From Branchiostoma floridae (lineage: Eukaryota > Chordata > Leptocardii > Amphioxiformes > Branchiostomatidae): 64,000 nt of DNA. This document shows, one piece after another, positions 25,201 to 40,957 of this stretch (its first letter is position 1; each line of letters begins with the position of its first letter). The notes beneath the pieces were generated by a model. The model saw only the letters and a program-made list of their open reading frames with translations. It was not told the DNA's origin and searched no databases. The position numbers and the translations under genes were made by a program. The stretch is taken from the NCBI RefSeq assembly GCF_000003815.2, contig NC_049982.1, forward strand, positions 2,785,762 to 2,849,761, read 5' to 3'.

Positions 25201-25384
25201 CCGTCTTCGTCACAGATTATGACGTGCCCAAAACAGCCCGGATTGTCCTGTATAGTCGTGCCCGGAGGGTAGAATTGTCCGTCAAAGTCGCAGCCGACAG
25301 GAGTTGGGCCCGGCGGTGTTGTCAGGTATGTCGTTGTCGGTTCTGGAGGGTATATTGTTGGCGAGGTCGGTGTGGTCGTTTGGA
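13278..25384 (-). CDS. Alternating cysteine-module array ending in a lancelet WKFYKV module (probably 3' part of the phospholipase A2 gene)
   Basis: Fourteen exons, 5' to 3': 25384-25166, 24629-24513, 23534-23259, 22263-22147, 21737-21525, 21185-21066, 20131-19919, 19095-18979, 17791-17666, 16153-16037, 15565-15395, 14960-14844, 14170-13772, 13291-13278. All have GT/AG borders in phase 1. Six 'A' exons (core GC-x3-G-x-FYP-x-G, PGC-x-G, GxGC) alternate with six 'B' exons (CEHDGQYYEDGETI, CxC, P-M-I/V-C). Each module has four cysteines and looks like the N-terminal half of a von Willebrand C domain. Five A exons (not the one at 17791) start with a Thr/Pro linker, up to about 35 residues at 23534. 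Exon 14170-13772 encodes the 132-residue WKFYKV module, and the last exon adds A-G-P and TAA. No ATG or signal exon is seen between 25384 and 26670, so I join it to the upstream lipase exons (total 918 residues). The alternative is a separate gene with an unseen start. Confidence 0.75.
16660..17126. mobile_element. Inverted-repeat element (about 467 bp) in an intron
   Basis: The left end 'ccatgttgatttgattatat' + 'ggatgacatcc' and the right end 'ggatgtcatccatataatca' + 'aatcaacgtgg' are inverted copies with one to three mismatches. A diverged partial relative begins at 39514 ('ggccactttgatttgattac'). No transposase is present. Confidence 0.65.
17319..17615 (-). pseudogene. LINE reverse transcriptase, C-terminal remnant
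   Basis: The minus-strand frame reads VRERFAISTLTMFFRILVSK, then TRLSNSFSF and KKRTFLYRAISLWNDLP, the usual C-terminal end of a non-LTR retrotransposon polymerase. It lies in an intron of the module-array gene, in the same orientation. Only the last hundred residues remain. Confidence 0.7.
17900..18110. repeat. Dispersed repeat, inverted relative at about 51835-52045
   Basis: The words 'agagtataaaagacc', 'agtcactgacga', 'gaaacgtctgaccgtttc' and 'ccagttgcttgagt' occur here and, reverse-complemented and in the same relative order, near 51840-52000. Fragments also occur near 18810 and 24400. No coding capacity. Confidence 0.5.
22945..23067 (+). pseudogene. LINE reverse transcriptase, C-terminal fragment
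   Basis: A short open frame reads KKTTFICRSLSTWNDLPNNV and ends in a basic tail and stop at 23067, matching the last 40 residues of non-LTR polymerases (F..R....WN.LP..+..A.S...F+..L). It lies inside an intron of the module-array gene, antisense to it. Confidence 0.55.
24130..24185. other. Near-perfect 23-bp hairpin with 10-nt loop
   Basis: The 5' arm 'caagctaatctcgaccactg'+'aga' pairs with the 3' arm 'tctcagtgctcaagattagc'+'ttg' at 21 of 23 positions, with loop 'ggtacgtact'. It lies in the intron between the B exon at 24513 and the A exon at 23534. Such a foldback could be a small-RNA hairpin or the core of a foldback element; sequence alone cannot decide. Confidence 0.45.
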
Positions 25385-25426
25385 CTGGAAATATGTAAAA
25401 CATAACGTTATATTGGTTTGCCACTA

Positions 25427-25599
25427 CAGTGGAAGCCAGTTAATTGCACATCGGATAAACGCACACTTCGGTCAATTGCACGGAATCTCCAAATCCCGTG
25501 GCGGTGCGGTCCAACTCGGTAACTTCGTATTATGTCACACGCCGGATAATTGCTGGAATTCGCTGGAAAATTGGGTGTGCAATTAAGCGGCTTCCACCG
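25427..25599. mobile_element. Tigger/pogo-like MITE, 173 bp
   Basis: Flanked by TA on both sides. The left end 'cagtggaagccagttaattg' and the right end 'caattaagcggcttccaccg' are imperfect inverted repeats. A related copy lies at 62813-62976. TA duplication and a CAGT-type end fit the Tc1/mariner superfamily (pogo/Tigger). Confidence 0.65.
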
Positions 25600-26334
25600 T
25601 ATATTAAGAATAACGGTATCCGTCCAACATGAAGAGCTCTTTTAAAAAGCTTGGTGAAATTTTCTGAAATCATCTTGATAAAGATGATGATGATGATGAT
25701 GGAATAAACAAAAACAGTCAATGGCTGAATTGCGAATTCATTTCAATTGTAAAATGGTACATGTAATACAAATAATAGCTTTATTACGTCAGTTATTGCA
25801 AATAAAATACTACATTACCATCTTTCCCTGGGCCAACCTTTTAATAATGTGGTTTGAGACGAAAACGTTGTCTGTTTCGTCGTGACGGAAATATTGAGTG
25901 AGAGCTCTGACTGCTGTATATTCAGGATGGTCTTTATCTTTCTGTACCAATCCGCCGGATATTCTACCTTAAGGTTTCGTATTCTGTCGTAGTAGAAAGA
26001 CTTATGGGCTTTTTTGTACTTCCCTGTTTACCTTGTTTCGCAGGTACCCCCCCCCCCCCCAAAAAAAACAGTCTTGACATCTTTTGAAAGGATCTCGAAA
26101 TATTTTTACATCATGATATCCTTTTTAAAGCATCTTGCAATCCCGCGGTATTCTGCATCGCTTAACACATCGCTTAATATCTCTTGAAAGCATATTGAAA
26201 TCTACGTTTGAGTCCTCTGGCAGTTTTTTTTTTAACTACGGGGACATTATAGCGGCAGATATTGACACGGGAGAGAAGGGATGAATAAATATTTCAAGAG
26301 GAGCATACGACCGTATGGATGGCCATGATAGATA

Positions 26335-26412
26335 TAGATATACATTCATCGATAGATAGATAGATAGATAGACATCTATATATAGATACATGGATATATA
26401 TATATATCATAT
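26335..26412. repeat. GATA and TA microsatellite
   Basis: Runs of 'gatagatagatagataga' followed by 'atatatatatat', in the intron between the lipase and the module array. Confidence 0.85.
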
Positions 26413-26669
26413 ATTCATAAACCTTTCAGAACTGTTACATTTCTTTATGTAATACATATTGCTGATAGGTGGTTAAGAGCCGACCATTTACCTTAGAAGG
26501 TAGACAGGTACAATTTTACTATCATCGCCAAAACTCTCTTTCCATTCAAGATGGTTAAAATATGATACATTTATTACAATAAATGAACCACTGATATGCG
26601 GGAGTGCTATCGTTGGATTTATTTTTGCAATGCACAGACGAAGCAGAATGAAAACTGTGTAATATTTAC

Positions 26670-29600
26670 CGCAGGTTTTTTTTCCTGTGTATGCGTATCT
26701 GTTGAGACACAGAACGGCATCCCGGTCACACTCGCACACCGCTCGTTCGTTGCAACCAACTGCATCCACTGTGATAGAAAGTTCAAAGTTGATTCGGAGC
26801 AAGTTTGATACCCAACAGATTATGCATTTCACTTAGTAATGCGTATTTTGAGCGGATAGTAACGTGACATTCCACTCCAGATCAGAATCGGGTACTATCC
26901 TAATTCCTGAGAGAATGGATTATTATTCTTGAATCCAGTTTGTTTGTCAAATTTACCATAAGTGCGGAAATCCATAGAACGCAGAATGTTTATCTTAAAT
27001 TTCACTTCTTCTTCTTTCGTGTCATCACTACACGGACGTGTGTATTTTCAGCCAGTAATGTACATTTTGTTTCTGCTTTATAGAGATGGGAATCGACGCC
27101 AAAGAAAAGAAAGTCGAGGACAAGCCCTTGGAAAAGCCATAATCATATACATCTGTATGCAGGTGCATGGATATAAGGATTCGTGGATTAAAGGTTTGTT
27201 GTCGAAAAGCTTGGGTAATTCAAACCAAGGATATTCTATCAGACCTTGTTCGAACAGATAAGCCGGATGCATTTGTAGCCTGACTAAAATCGCGCCCCTT
27301 GCGGCCGGCCCTACAACACAGGCTAGATGCATGTGTGTCCTTAAAAATATCATCCATCAGAAAATAGTACCCGCTTATGTTGCGCAAGGCTGCCTTATGA
27401 TCCACTGTGACTAGATATATTATATAGACATACAAACTTAAAATTGATCACGTTTGGAATTCTGTTTTCGCCACCAAAGCGCCGCTTACACCGGCTACCT
27501 ATAGCGGCGAGAAGCAGAACTCCAGTTAGAAGCTCAGAGGAACGTGTCTGTCAGACATCGAAACGTCAATATGGTGAGATTAACTAATTGTGTAAAAGAA
27601 ACCTCCTATTTCTCATAATGTATCAACCTGATGAAATTACTTTCGGAAATAATCATGATGATGTGAGCATATCGAACAAACAGTGACAAAATATCCATAA
27701 TGCCTGCATCCGTAAATAGTTTCATTAGGTTGGTACATCAATTCAACAAAGCCTTCTTCGTTACACAATCTTCTTTAAATATTCCGTAAACGTTTAGACG
27801 ACCATCTGTCGCCTTCATCATGTGCTGCCCGTGCGCCTTCGTCATGAAGGCAACAGATGGTCATAGAAACGTGTACGGAAGAATTCAAAGAAGGAAGTAT
27901 AACGAAGAAGACTGTGTTGAATTGCTTGGCAACATATTCACATACGTACAGCAAGTCACGGTTCCACGGGCAGCAGTAAACGTGTACGTCGTGAACTTTG
28001 GATAGTCAACTGTATCATAGCATCGGTCATGGGCTTGGCAGCACCTAGAAAGGTAAGGAAGGATGAACAAAAACTCATCATGATCAATTGCAAGTCGATT
28101 CTATGACTCTATATTGTATCTAAGTGTTAACTTTCCTTGTTGACAGGCATTTAACTCTCCAAAAACTCTGACGCGCTAGATCTGACGACAAGCGCTAGTG
28201 GCATGTTTAGATGTCTCCCTTTAGAGGACAGGCAAAAATGGTCCCGTATGATTTAAACATCAGAATGCCCATATCAGAATCGTATCGGATAGGAAGTCAA
28301 ATGGAGGTCCCATGTTTGGGGAGAGCCACAAGTAAGTTAGGCACGTTTGCGCGCTACAGAACGCGCCACTTGTGCGATGGTGCGGTGCGATATCGATGGA
28401 GCAAACCATTCTGTTTGTCTCTAGAGTTGGTGATTCACTGCAAAGCATCCGGACGTAGGGGACTAAATGCCTGTTGAGACAGCATAACAAGTCGTGCTGC
28501 CCCTACGGCTGATAAATCAGCCTTTGGCTAATTAAAGAAAATATGGGATGATGATGACCAAAGCACAAGAGCAACTAGACAAAGTACAAGCAATCAACTT
28601 GCTGTCCCAAAACCCCACCGAGAAACCTTCAGAAGAGCCCTCGCCTACCGTTGACCCAACATCTGGAACAGTCTACCAGACATATGCACAGCCTCAACTC
28701 TGGCTTCCTTTAAGAGACTCTTAAAGTGATGGAAATGACCGAAATGAATGGACTCGAATTATATTTCTCAATATCATTTGTTTTGTACTATGTATGTAAA
28801 TTTGCGTATATACTAATAAGACTCATTAGCACTTTAAACCGTACCTCTGTTATATACGTTGTCTGACCCTTGGCTCGGCCCTCACGACCTCAATGAAAAG
28901 CGGCCTTCAGGTCGATTTGAGCTTTCATAAATAAACAAGGTTCAAACAATCATACCTGTCAATGTCGTCCACGGGTGTGCCTGCCCCGCCATGCCCACAG
29001 TAGCAGCCGTAGTTGTTGTAGTCCAGGGGGTTGCGTCCGGTCACCGTCCAGATCATCTTTGCAAATTGCAGCAGGTTCTTTTCCTGCGCAGGGCGTGTGT
29101 TATCGCCCAGCACATCTGTTGATTCTGTAAGAAGAGAGCCTTCTTTGCTAAGATAAGAATTCCCAATTTCTCACCAGAATGGAAGTCTGCGTTATTGTGG
29201 TCGTAACCATCTAAAAAGATACGCATGGGAGAAAAAAATCGGGGCACAACGATTTAGGGTAAATTCTATACTGCATAGTCTTGATCAGTATCAGGAGGCA
29301 GAGACTACATGGAGAGCGCGGACTGTTCATCACGAAACAGTACCCGTCTTCGGGAATCTTCGGGATTCGTGCACCGATTGTTCCCTCGGTCGACCAAATC
29401 ATGTCCACAATTAGAATTTATAGATACTTAAGACAACAAAGCCACTGGTACCTAGTTGGTATGATTTAAACCAAATTAGAAATGTCGAAAGACACGGATG
29501 GATAGCCAATGTAAACCACGTTGAAATTCACAATCTTAGGTATCTATCACACATACTGACGTACATGGTGCAGAACGTTCCAATCTAAGCCAGTTTGAAA

Positions 29601-31337
29601 CAAAACACATGATGCAAAAATAAAAATTTATTTGTATTCATTTTTTGTTGTCCTCTGGTTGTCTTATTGAATGTAACACGTCTTGTTTGGTTTTTCATGT
29701 AGTCCCCCCCCCCCCCTGGAAATCAACTACCAATAAGTTGAAGGGGCTACCCACCTGTCTGAATATTAGCAATCAATAAATAAAGATGCGGAAATGTTGA
29801 AACTTCGTCGCCTATACTAAAATAAATGACAACTAAATCACACGAAAAGATCACGGAAAAGCCCACAGAAAGATATGGCTTTAGGTAACATTTCAAGCTG
29901 CGTGAACGACACATAAACTTGGGAAAAATCGTGACGGAACTCCAGTTTAAATGTGGTCAAAAGATCACGGAAATGGCTTGAGAAACGGATGCTTGTGAGA
30001 TCTTCCTTAACCCTCAAACCCCTGACCTTTTTTTGCGACTAAAATGACCGAGTGGGGTCCAAACGGACCCCAAAATGTTTCGTTGATAAAATCTCAGTTC
30101 CAATTGTTATCGGTTATCATTGTGCATGCATTGCTTCGTCAATGTAAGAGGAATATATTGACATGTTAAAGTGTTGCAAATTCCAGCTCATCATCATAAT
30201 CTATGCAAAAGATCAGAACGACCACGTTTTGCACTAAACCTATTTTGGCCAGAGAGGGGAATTTTGAGGCCGTCCGCAAGGTTTATGTCACATAACTCAC
30301 GAACGGCTAGTGCTAAAGCTACAAAACTTTGTAATATATCACAAAATAAAGTTAGCAAACATTTTTAGCCAATAAAGTAAGTTGATCATTTTTTGGGGTT
30401 GCCATGGCAATAAAGTTCTAAAAGGCATATTTTTGCAAAAAATTGTCAATTTTGATTTAAACAAGTTTTTTTGGTTAAACTACACTTGTTTTCTTATAAA
30501 AAATAAGTTCTAGGTAATTCAATGTTATTTTCATTATTCAAAATGTATAATTTATGCTAATTTCATGACGTCATTAGTCAAAATCCAACATGGCCGCCCT
30601 TATTATCTAAACCTGACGTCATAATGTTGTCATATTTCATGGTTATGACACAGAAGATTTAGTTTTACATGTTTATCATCCTCTGAAAGTTTGATGGCCA
30701 TACGATAAGTAGTTAGGGAGTTTACCTCAAAAGTCCGTTTGGACCCAAGACGGACTGAACACGGAATCTTTCTATAATTTCCACAATACTGAACCAATCT
30801 TCGTAAAAACTTCGGAAAAGGTGTAAAAGATATTGATGGACAAAGTCACGGAAGGATTTTTTCTTCAGATCAAAACTGTTCAAATGGTACATCAAAATTT
30901 ACGCCTGGGGTCCAAATGGACCCCACTCGGGTGTTTGAGGGTTAAATGATACTGAAAATATAATGAAAGGCATATAATAGTTGCGCTTCGTTGCAGAAAA
31001 GTGACTAAACGTTAATTTTACGTTTGAGCATGCTAAAATACGAGTTTTTTGAGCCGCGAAAATAATGAAAAATAATTTGTGACAATTCCATGGGATAAGA
31101 GGTAAAATGGAAGTTATGTACCCAGAAGGTAAGAGGGCACAATGGGAGTAACTTTCTCATTGGTATGAGGATAACATAGAGGTAACTGTGTAACATTTAC
31201 CATTGTGATTGAAAAACCTGACCAAATGACCACCTCCCTACGCCTTTGATCATCGCCCATTATCTAGAGAACCACCCACCTTGTGTTAACGCCGGTCTGG
31301 CGATCACAGCCGAGAACACGAGAAGAGAGCTCCACAT
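26670..31337 (-). CDS. Secreted phospholipase A2 (5' part of a probable fusion gene)
   Basis: Four exons, 5' to 3': 31337-31280, 29124-28956, 28044-27950, 26768-26670. The first encodes the signal peptide [19 protein letters not shown]. The others read a secretory PLA2 that hydrolyses the sn-2 ester of phospholipids with bound calcium: [10 protein letters not shown], the calcium loop YGCYCGHGG (about 58-66), the catalytic CCQAHDRCY (His81, Asp82), and CECDRDA with the second catalytic Asp (about 122). All key residues are intact, so activity is plausible. The usual cysteine a few residues after the active-site CCxxHDxCY segment is missing, so the disulphide set differs from group I/II enzymes. 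The final exon ends ...GKKTC and a phase-1 donor (G|GTAAAT) instead of a stop, and the next acceptor found on this strand, in matching phase, is the first module exon at 25384. A short unseen last exon is the alternative. Confidence 0.85.
27277..27324. mobile_element. Partial copy of the small inverted-repeat element
   Basis: 'agcctgactaaaatcgcgcc' followed by 'cggccggccctacaa' and 'caggct' matches the element at 6488-6562, but part of the right arm is missing. Confidence 0.45.
27455..27660. repeat. Dispersed repeat, second copy at about 46535-46725
   Basis: Both copies carry 'agcgccgcttacaccggcta'-like sequence, 'tatagcggcgagaagcag', 'gtgtctg' + 'ag.catcgaaacgt' and 'cctgatgaaatta'. Both lie in introns of different genes. 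Class unknown. Confidence 0.5.
28562..28729 (+). pseudogene. LINE reverse transcriptase, C-terminal fragment with one stop
   Basis: The frame reads [30 protein letters not shown], an in-frame TGA, then PNIWNSLPD and a short basic end before a stop at 28729. The TRQ...L.VP..R...F..AL.Y....WN.LP pattern is the tail of a non-LTR polymerase. It is antisense within the first-to-second exon region of the lipase gene. Confidence 0.65.
30007..30945. mobile_element. piggyBac-like non-autonomous element, 939 bp
   Basis: It starts TTAACCCTCAAAC and ends GTTTGAGGGTTAA, with inverted termini that continue through GTGGGGTCC and GGACCCC blocks (a small internal insertion on the left side). TTAA at both borders and CCC-starting ends are hallmarks of piggyBac-type elements. 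No transposase frame is present. It lies in the first intron of the lipase gene. A truncated inverted copy is at 686-1213. Confidence 0.75.
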
Positions 31338-32180
31338 CTTTGCCGCGGGTTGAGTCGGCCACGAGATGTTTCTAAAGTCTTACTCGGTGTGTGGCAATTT
31401 ATAGCGTGTCCCGCCATAGCTATGGGAAGCACACAGCTGCCCAGCGGGCCGCTGGAGGATCAGATTAACATTCGTACATGACGTATCAATAAAGGCTATT
31501 ACACGCGAATATCGTAAATTTCAGAGTAGCTTAATTAACCAGCTATAATAGGGGACAGGGTATTAGTAAAGCTACTATATATCGCTCAAGTTCGTCACAT
31601 GCACATTATTATGTTACGTCGTCAAAATGCTAAAATGAGTTCCACGACCACATACCTTTAAATACTGGGTCTCAAAGGGGTAGCTTCTTATCGAAGTTTG
31701 CTCAATGATATAAATTTCATCCGAACGTACATATTGTCAAACATTTATCTAAGATATTGTTCCCTCTTCTCAGTATTTCTCCCCATTTCCATTATTCATA
31801 TCGAATGGTGATATCAAATATCGAACTACATGTACCAAAAGTTAGTTTTATACAGAGAGATAGCAGTTCGCTCACTCGGTGTTTTTATTCGGTGGGTTAT
31901 AGCAAAGGACCAGGCGTTGTGACACCATATACACCTCTGGGAGGGTCATTAACCCTTAACTGTCCACTGGTGGTTACGTCACGATGACGTGGTACACGTA
32001 TCCACCATTTTACTCTTTGATAAAGTACTTTTATTGGTTTGAAGTAAGCTCTATAATTAAAGCTGCGGTAATCAATGAGAGGTGGCTTCTACTAACTTGA
32101 TTATAAATCAATCATACAGCCTAATTAAAGCCGTACAATTTAACATACGCCCCAACTCACTCACTCACTCACTCAACCAT
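31220..32180 (-). repeat. Segmental duplication of the 5311-6790 promoter/first-exon block
   Basis: Similarity to 5311-6790 covers the signal-peptide exon, TATA box, upstream element, 'ctatatatcgctcaagttcg', 'tatcgaatggtgatatc', 'ccactggtg.ttacgtca', 'acttgattataaatcaat' and the start of a CTCA run, interrupted by insertions. The two blocks are about 26 kb apart in the same orientation. Confidence 0.7.
31398..31452 (-). promoter_or_regulatory. Core promoter of the phospholipase A2 gene
   Basis: TATAAA on the minus strand at 31398-31403 lies 61 bp before the ATG (31337). The element 'gggaagcacacagctgccca' + 'gcgggccgc' lies at 31424-31452. The same pair occurs at 5486-5539 and 59610-59664. 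Confidence 0.6.
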
Positions 32181-33592
32181 TCAATTACTCATTCGCTTAC
32201 ATAATTATTCGCTGGTCCAATTGATTCAGCAACTTGTGATAAGCAAATGGTCTTCATATCATTCACCAGCTTCACATGTAATGACTGTCTTCTGAGAACA
32301 ATGTCCCTTGTATCGGACGTTAAATGGAGGTCCCATGTTTGAGGAGAGCGCGTGAAAAAAACCACCACAATTACCGAGTAGGGATCCTTCGAAAATTCTC
32401 TGCGTGAGTGGATCAAATAAATCTGTCTACGTATGCAGCTTGTACTGTTCAGTGCGAGCCTGGTGTGTTACACCATAGTGGTTTACAGAGCATACAATAC
32501 AAACTCACTTAGTCTACCGAGTCCACTTGGACTAATACCCTTACATTTCCACGTATTCCCGCCTTCTAGCCCGTAATTCATCCTATACAGTTCACCGTGA
32601 CTCCTCTACCAGCTCGCTCATAAATAAAAGGTATGGAAGCTGCATTAAACTGGATAGGACGATCGACACACCACAACACGCTACATGTGCATCTGCGTCA
32701 CTGTATACTAGTGTCAGTGAACTTTCATTGACCCTAACAACACCGTGTCAACACGTCGCCCTTCACCCTGCCTGGTGAAATAACTTCGGAGTCAATGACC
32801 GACCCTGTTGATTAACTGCATGATAAATACTATAGCATACGTCTTAGCATAAGTCTTTTTATGTCTTTGGGAGCTATACAGGTGGGATTACAATTGACCA
32901 AGCAATAAAGTGCTTGTAATGAGATTAAAACATTGCCCACCCTGCCTCCACAGTGCCTAGTTACCGCACGATAGTGGGTAGGTGCAATGTGTATTTAATT
33001 ATCATATCAACGTGTATTTATAAAGCTGTCAAATCGGGAGCTCTGACGCATAACAGTGTGTAACTTTATTGAATACGGCAATCGCTGAAATTAATTATTA
33101 AGATGACAAATTGCATGGGTAGCATTAAATGCTGTCATATATGCGAAAACATGACTGCTTTGCAAAGAAAACTTTGAGATGCTGAGGTATGGCGTGCATT
33201 AGTGCCTTATAGTATACGCTATTTGTTTGTTTGTACCCTTTAATGTCAACTGCAAATAGCCCTCGGGCAAGAAATTTGCAATAAACTATTTGTTTGGCAT
33301 CCGTCTGTCTTGGAATACAATGGTAGGCAGACAGGGTGCCGGTTTGAGGCAACCCGTCTGCCCGACCTTCACTTGGGTTTTTAATACTCGCCAAGCAGAG
33401 GTTGAGTCGCGTAGATAAGCCATTTAAAACAAACGTTTATTGTCATCTCGTCGTACATGCACCTATATAAAACCAATTAAATGATGCAATACCTAGATGT
33501 GGTCTCCTGAATTGGCACTGAGCCAACTCGCGTAACACAGAAGGAGCTTAAAAAATAGCAACAATAAAACACATTGTGTCATCTTTCGGTGG

Positions 33593-33598
33593 TTTATT
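33593..33598 (-). terminator. Polyadenylation signal candidate (AATAAA, minus strand)
   Basis: AATAAA about 130 nt after the stop codon at 33725. Confidence 0.45.
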
Positions 33599-33724
33599 GA
33601 TATATCATCTCCTACATGTCTGATTAGAGTCGGAGAATCAAAGAAAAATTATCTTCCTTCCGTTGCATGGAATCTATACATATGCAAGGCCAATAGTTGA
33701 GTGCAAACTACGCTCACTGTGACG

Positions 33725-38890
<5,166 letters not shown>

Positions 38891-38964
38891 CCTTGCCAGT
38901 GGGGACTGTGCGATGATACAGACCACCGTTTGGTGTTGAGCCCAGTATTAACTGGGAGTCACAA

Positions 38965-39480
38965 AGTACACATCACATCCTTGCCAACAGCAGTGCGTGT
39001 TGTAAACTTACCAAACTTTCCATTAAGATGCGTTTTAGCTTGATAACAGGGGCGTTAGGTAGACAAGGTAATGCCCGATGTTGAGCCAAACTTTCCCATT
39101 AAAATGTGTTTTACGTTACTTACCAGCGAAAGGTATATATATAGATCAGGTAATGCGCGATGCTTATTGTAAGAAAGAAAAACAAGTAAACATCACATCC
39201 TTGGCAACAGCGATGTGTGCTGTAACGTTACCCAACGTTCCCATTAAGGTTTGTTTTGTATTACTACTAACAGGCGTATGGTAGACCTGGTAATGCGCAA
39301 TGTTTATTGATCAAAAGAAAATCACTGTAACCATCACGTCATTGGCAAAAGCGGCGCGTGCTGTAACGTTACAAAACGTTCCCATTTAGATGTGTTTTTG
39401 AGTGCTAAAAAGGCGTAAGGTAGTCCAGGAAAGTAAGTAAGAATTACACCCCCGGAAACAGCGGTGTGTGATGTAAACGT
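38965..39480. repeat. Tandem repeat upstream of the discoidin-lectin gene
   Basis: Words 'catcacatccttg.caacag', 'gtg.gtgctgtaacgttac', 'aacgttcccattaa' and 'ggtaatgcgc' recur three to four times at irregular 110-225 bp spacing. This is the region where the gene's promoter should be; no TATA box like that of the relatives is seen. Confidence 0.6.
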
Positions 39481-40739
39481 ACCAACATTTCTTATTGAAA
39501 TGTGTTTGGTCCAGGCCACTTTGATTTGATTACATGCATGACATGCTTTGGGAACCCCCAGATCAATGCGAGCTTGCGAATAAAAGAACCCCCTCCCTTG
39601 AAAAAAATTGCCTTCATTATGAAATTTAAGTGGTCAGGAAGGCTGAACAAATGGTGTTGGGAGAATATTGTGGTATCATATCCATGTATCATATGGTCCC
39701 TTTTCTGTCCACAGTCCCACATACGGTGTGACGTGCAGCAGGGGTTGGTTCAAAGTGCGGACAGCCTGAAACGAGGCGAACGGGGCATATGGCATAAAGG
39801 TTACAGTCTTCCCTACCAACCTCTACGTGGGGATTATAGACGTAATGTTACATGTATTAAGGCTCACACTACCCACCATAGCTTACTACGCTTTACTTCG
39901 TCCTACGACGCCAACGAATACGCTAAACTAGATAATGTTTTGGGTTATATAGCTTTAATAGAATGCTAGTTTAGTGGTCAAGACCTTCAGGCTGTATGAA
40001 TTTCAAAAACAGACGATTGCATGTTTTGCATCAGTAAACTTGCCACTAAACAAACGCCCTATAAGTCACACACCGAGTACTTAACGTTACGTAAAACGGG
40101 GGTCCCGTGCAGGAGGAGGTGCCTCGACCACGTTAAACAGCCTCATTACTCATACTGGGTACCTACTGGCTGGCAAAATACACCAGATGATTATAAGCTG
40201 TACATGTATTTGGATAACCAGGCGTACCACTTCACCTTTGCCCTACTTTGGGTTCACCTCTGACCTCACCATACGACGAAGTCCGAAAAACGAACTGTAG
40301 CATGTCCGGTTTACACGGAGAGAAAAATAATCGTAGAAAGCAGGTAAGACTTAGAACTGAGAAGCCGAACATTTTTATACCAAGTGTGATAGTTTCAGGT
40401 CATTTTTGTGGGAATAGTGTCATCGAAAGATGATAAGTTTTATTTTAGGATGTAAGATCGTAATGATTGCAGGGGGAGGGGGGCGAAAACAAACAAACGT
40501 GCAAATTCGGGCAAAGGGCCTGGCCGTTTTGAATAGAACACTAGTATAGACAGTGATATTTTGTTGCAAAATGCTTATAAGGCGAAGTCACAGATCACCT
40601 ATGAGTATGAGTGAATGCAATTTGGCGTGATTTTATGGTCTCGACCGGTTGGGGTGGTGGTGTAACCATATTGCAAATAAATTAAAATTTTCATTCCGAT
40701 TACAACATTTTCCTTCAAGCAATCAAGGGAAGATCTCAC

Positions 40740-40957
40740 GTGAGCTCGACGGAGGGGGTAAGTATTTGTTAGCAATCTGAAAAAAAAAAACACATTTATT
40801 ATCAAGCAAGTCAAAATATTGCCAGTAAATTGAGTATGTACTAGGTTAAGTTAGAACTCAAAATACATGTACTTTGTTTTCTTTGATTCAGATATCGACA
40901 GTTTAATTGCTTATCTGATTGATTTTGTTGATTTCTTCATTTTCTCATTAGGCTGAC
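40740..40957 (+). other. Probable 5' UTR splice junction of the zinc-finger gene
   Basis: A candidate donor GTAAGT lies at 40758-40763. A strong acceptor (polypyrimidine tract, CATTAG|GCTGAC) ends at 40951, six bases before the ATG. This suggests a non-coding first exon upstream and a single coding exon, a common layout for such genes. 39770-40740 shows no recognised gene. Confidence 0.4.

Noticed and set aside
25530..25721. Minus-strand frame starting MTVFVYSIIIIIIFI, considered as the missing signal peptide of the module array
   Set aside because: The isoleucine run comes from an ATG/ATC microsatellite and part of the frame lies in a MITE; no suitable donor follows in phase 1.
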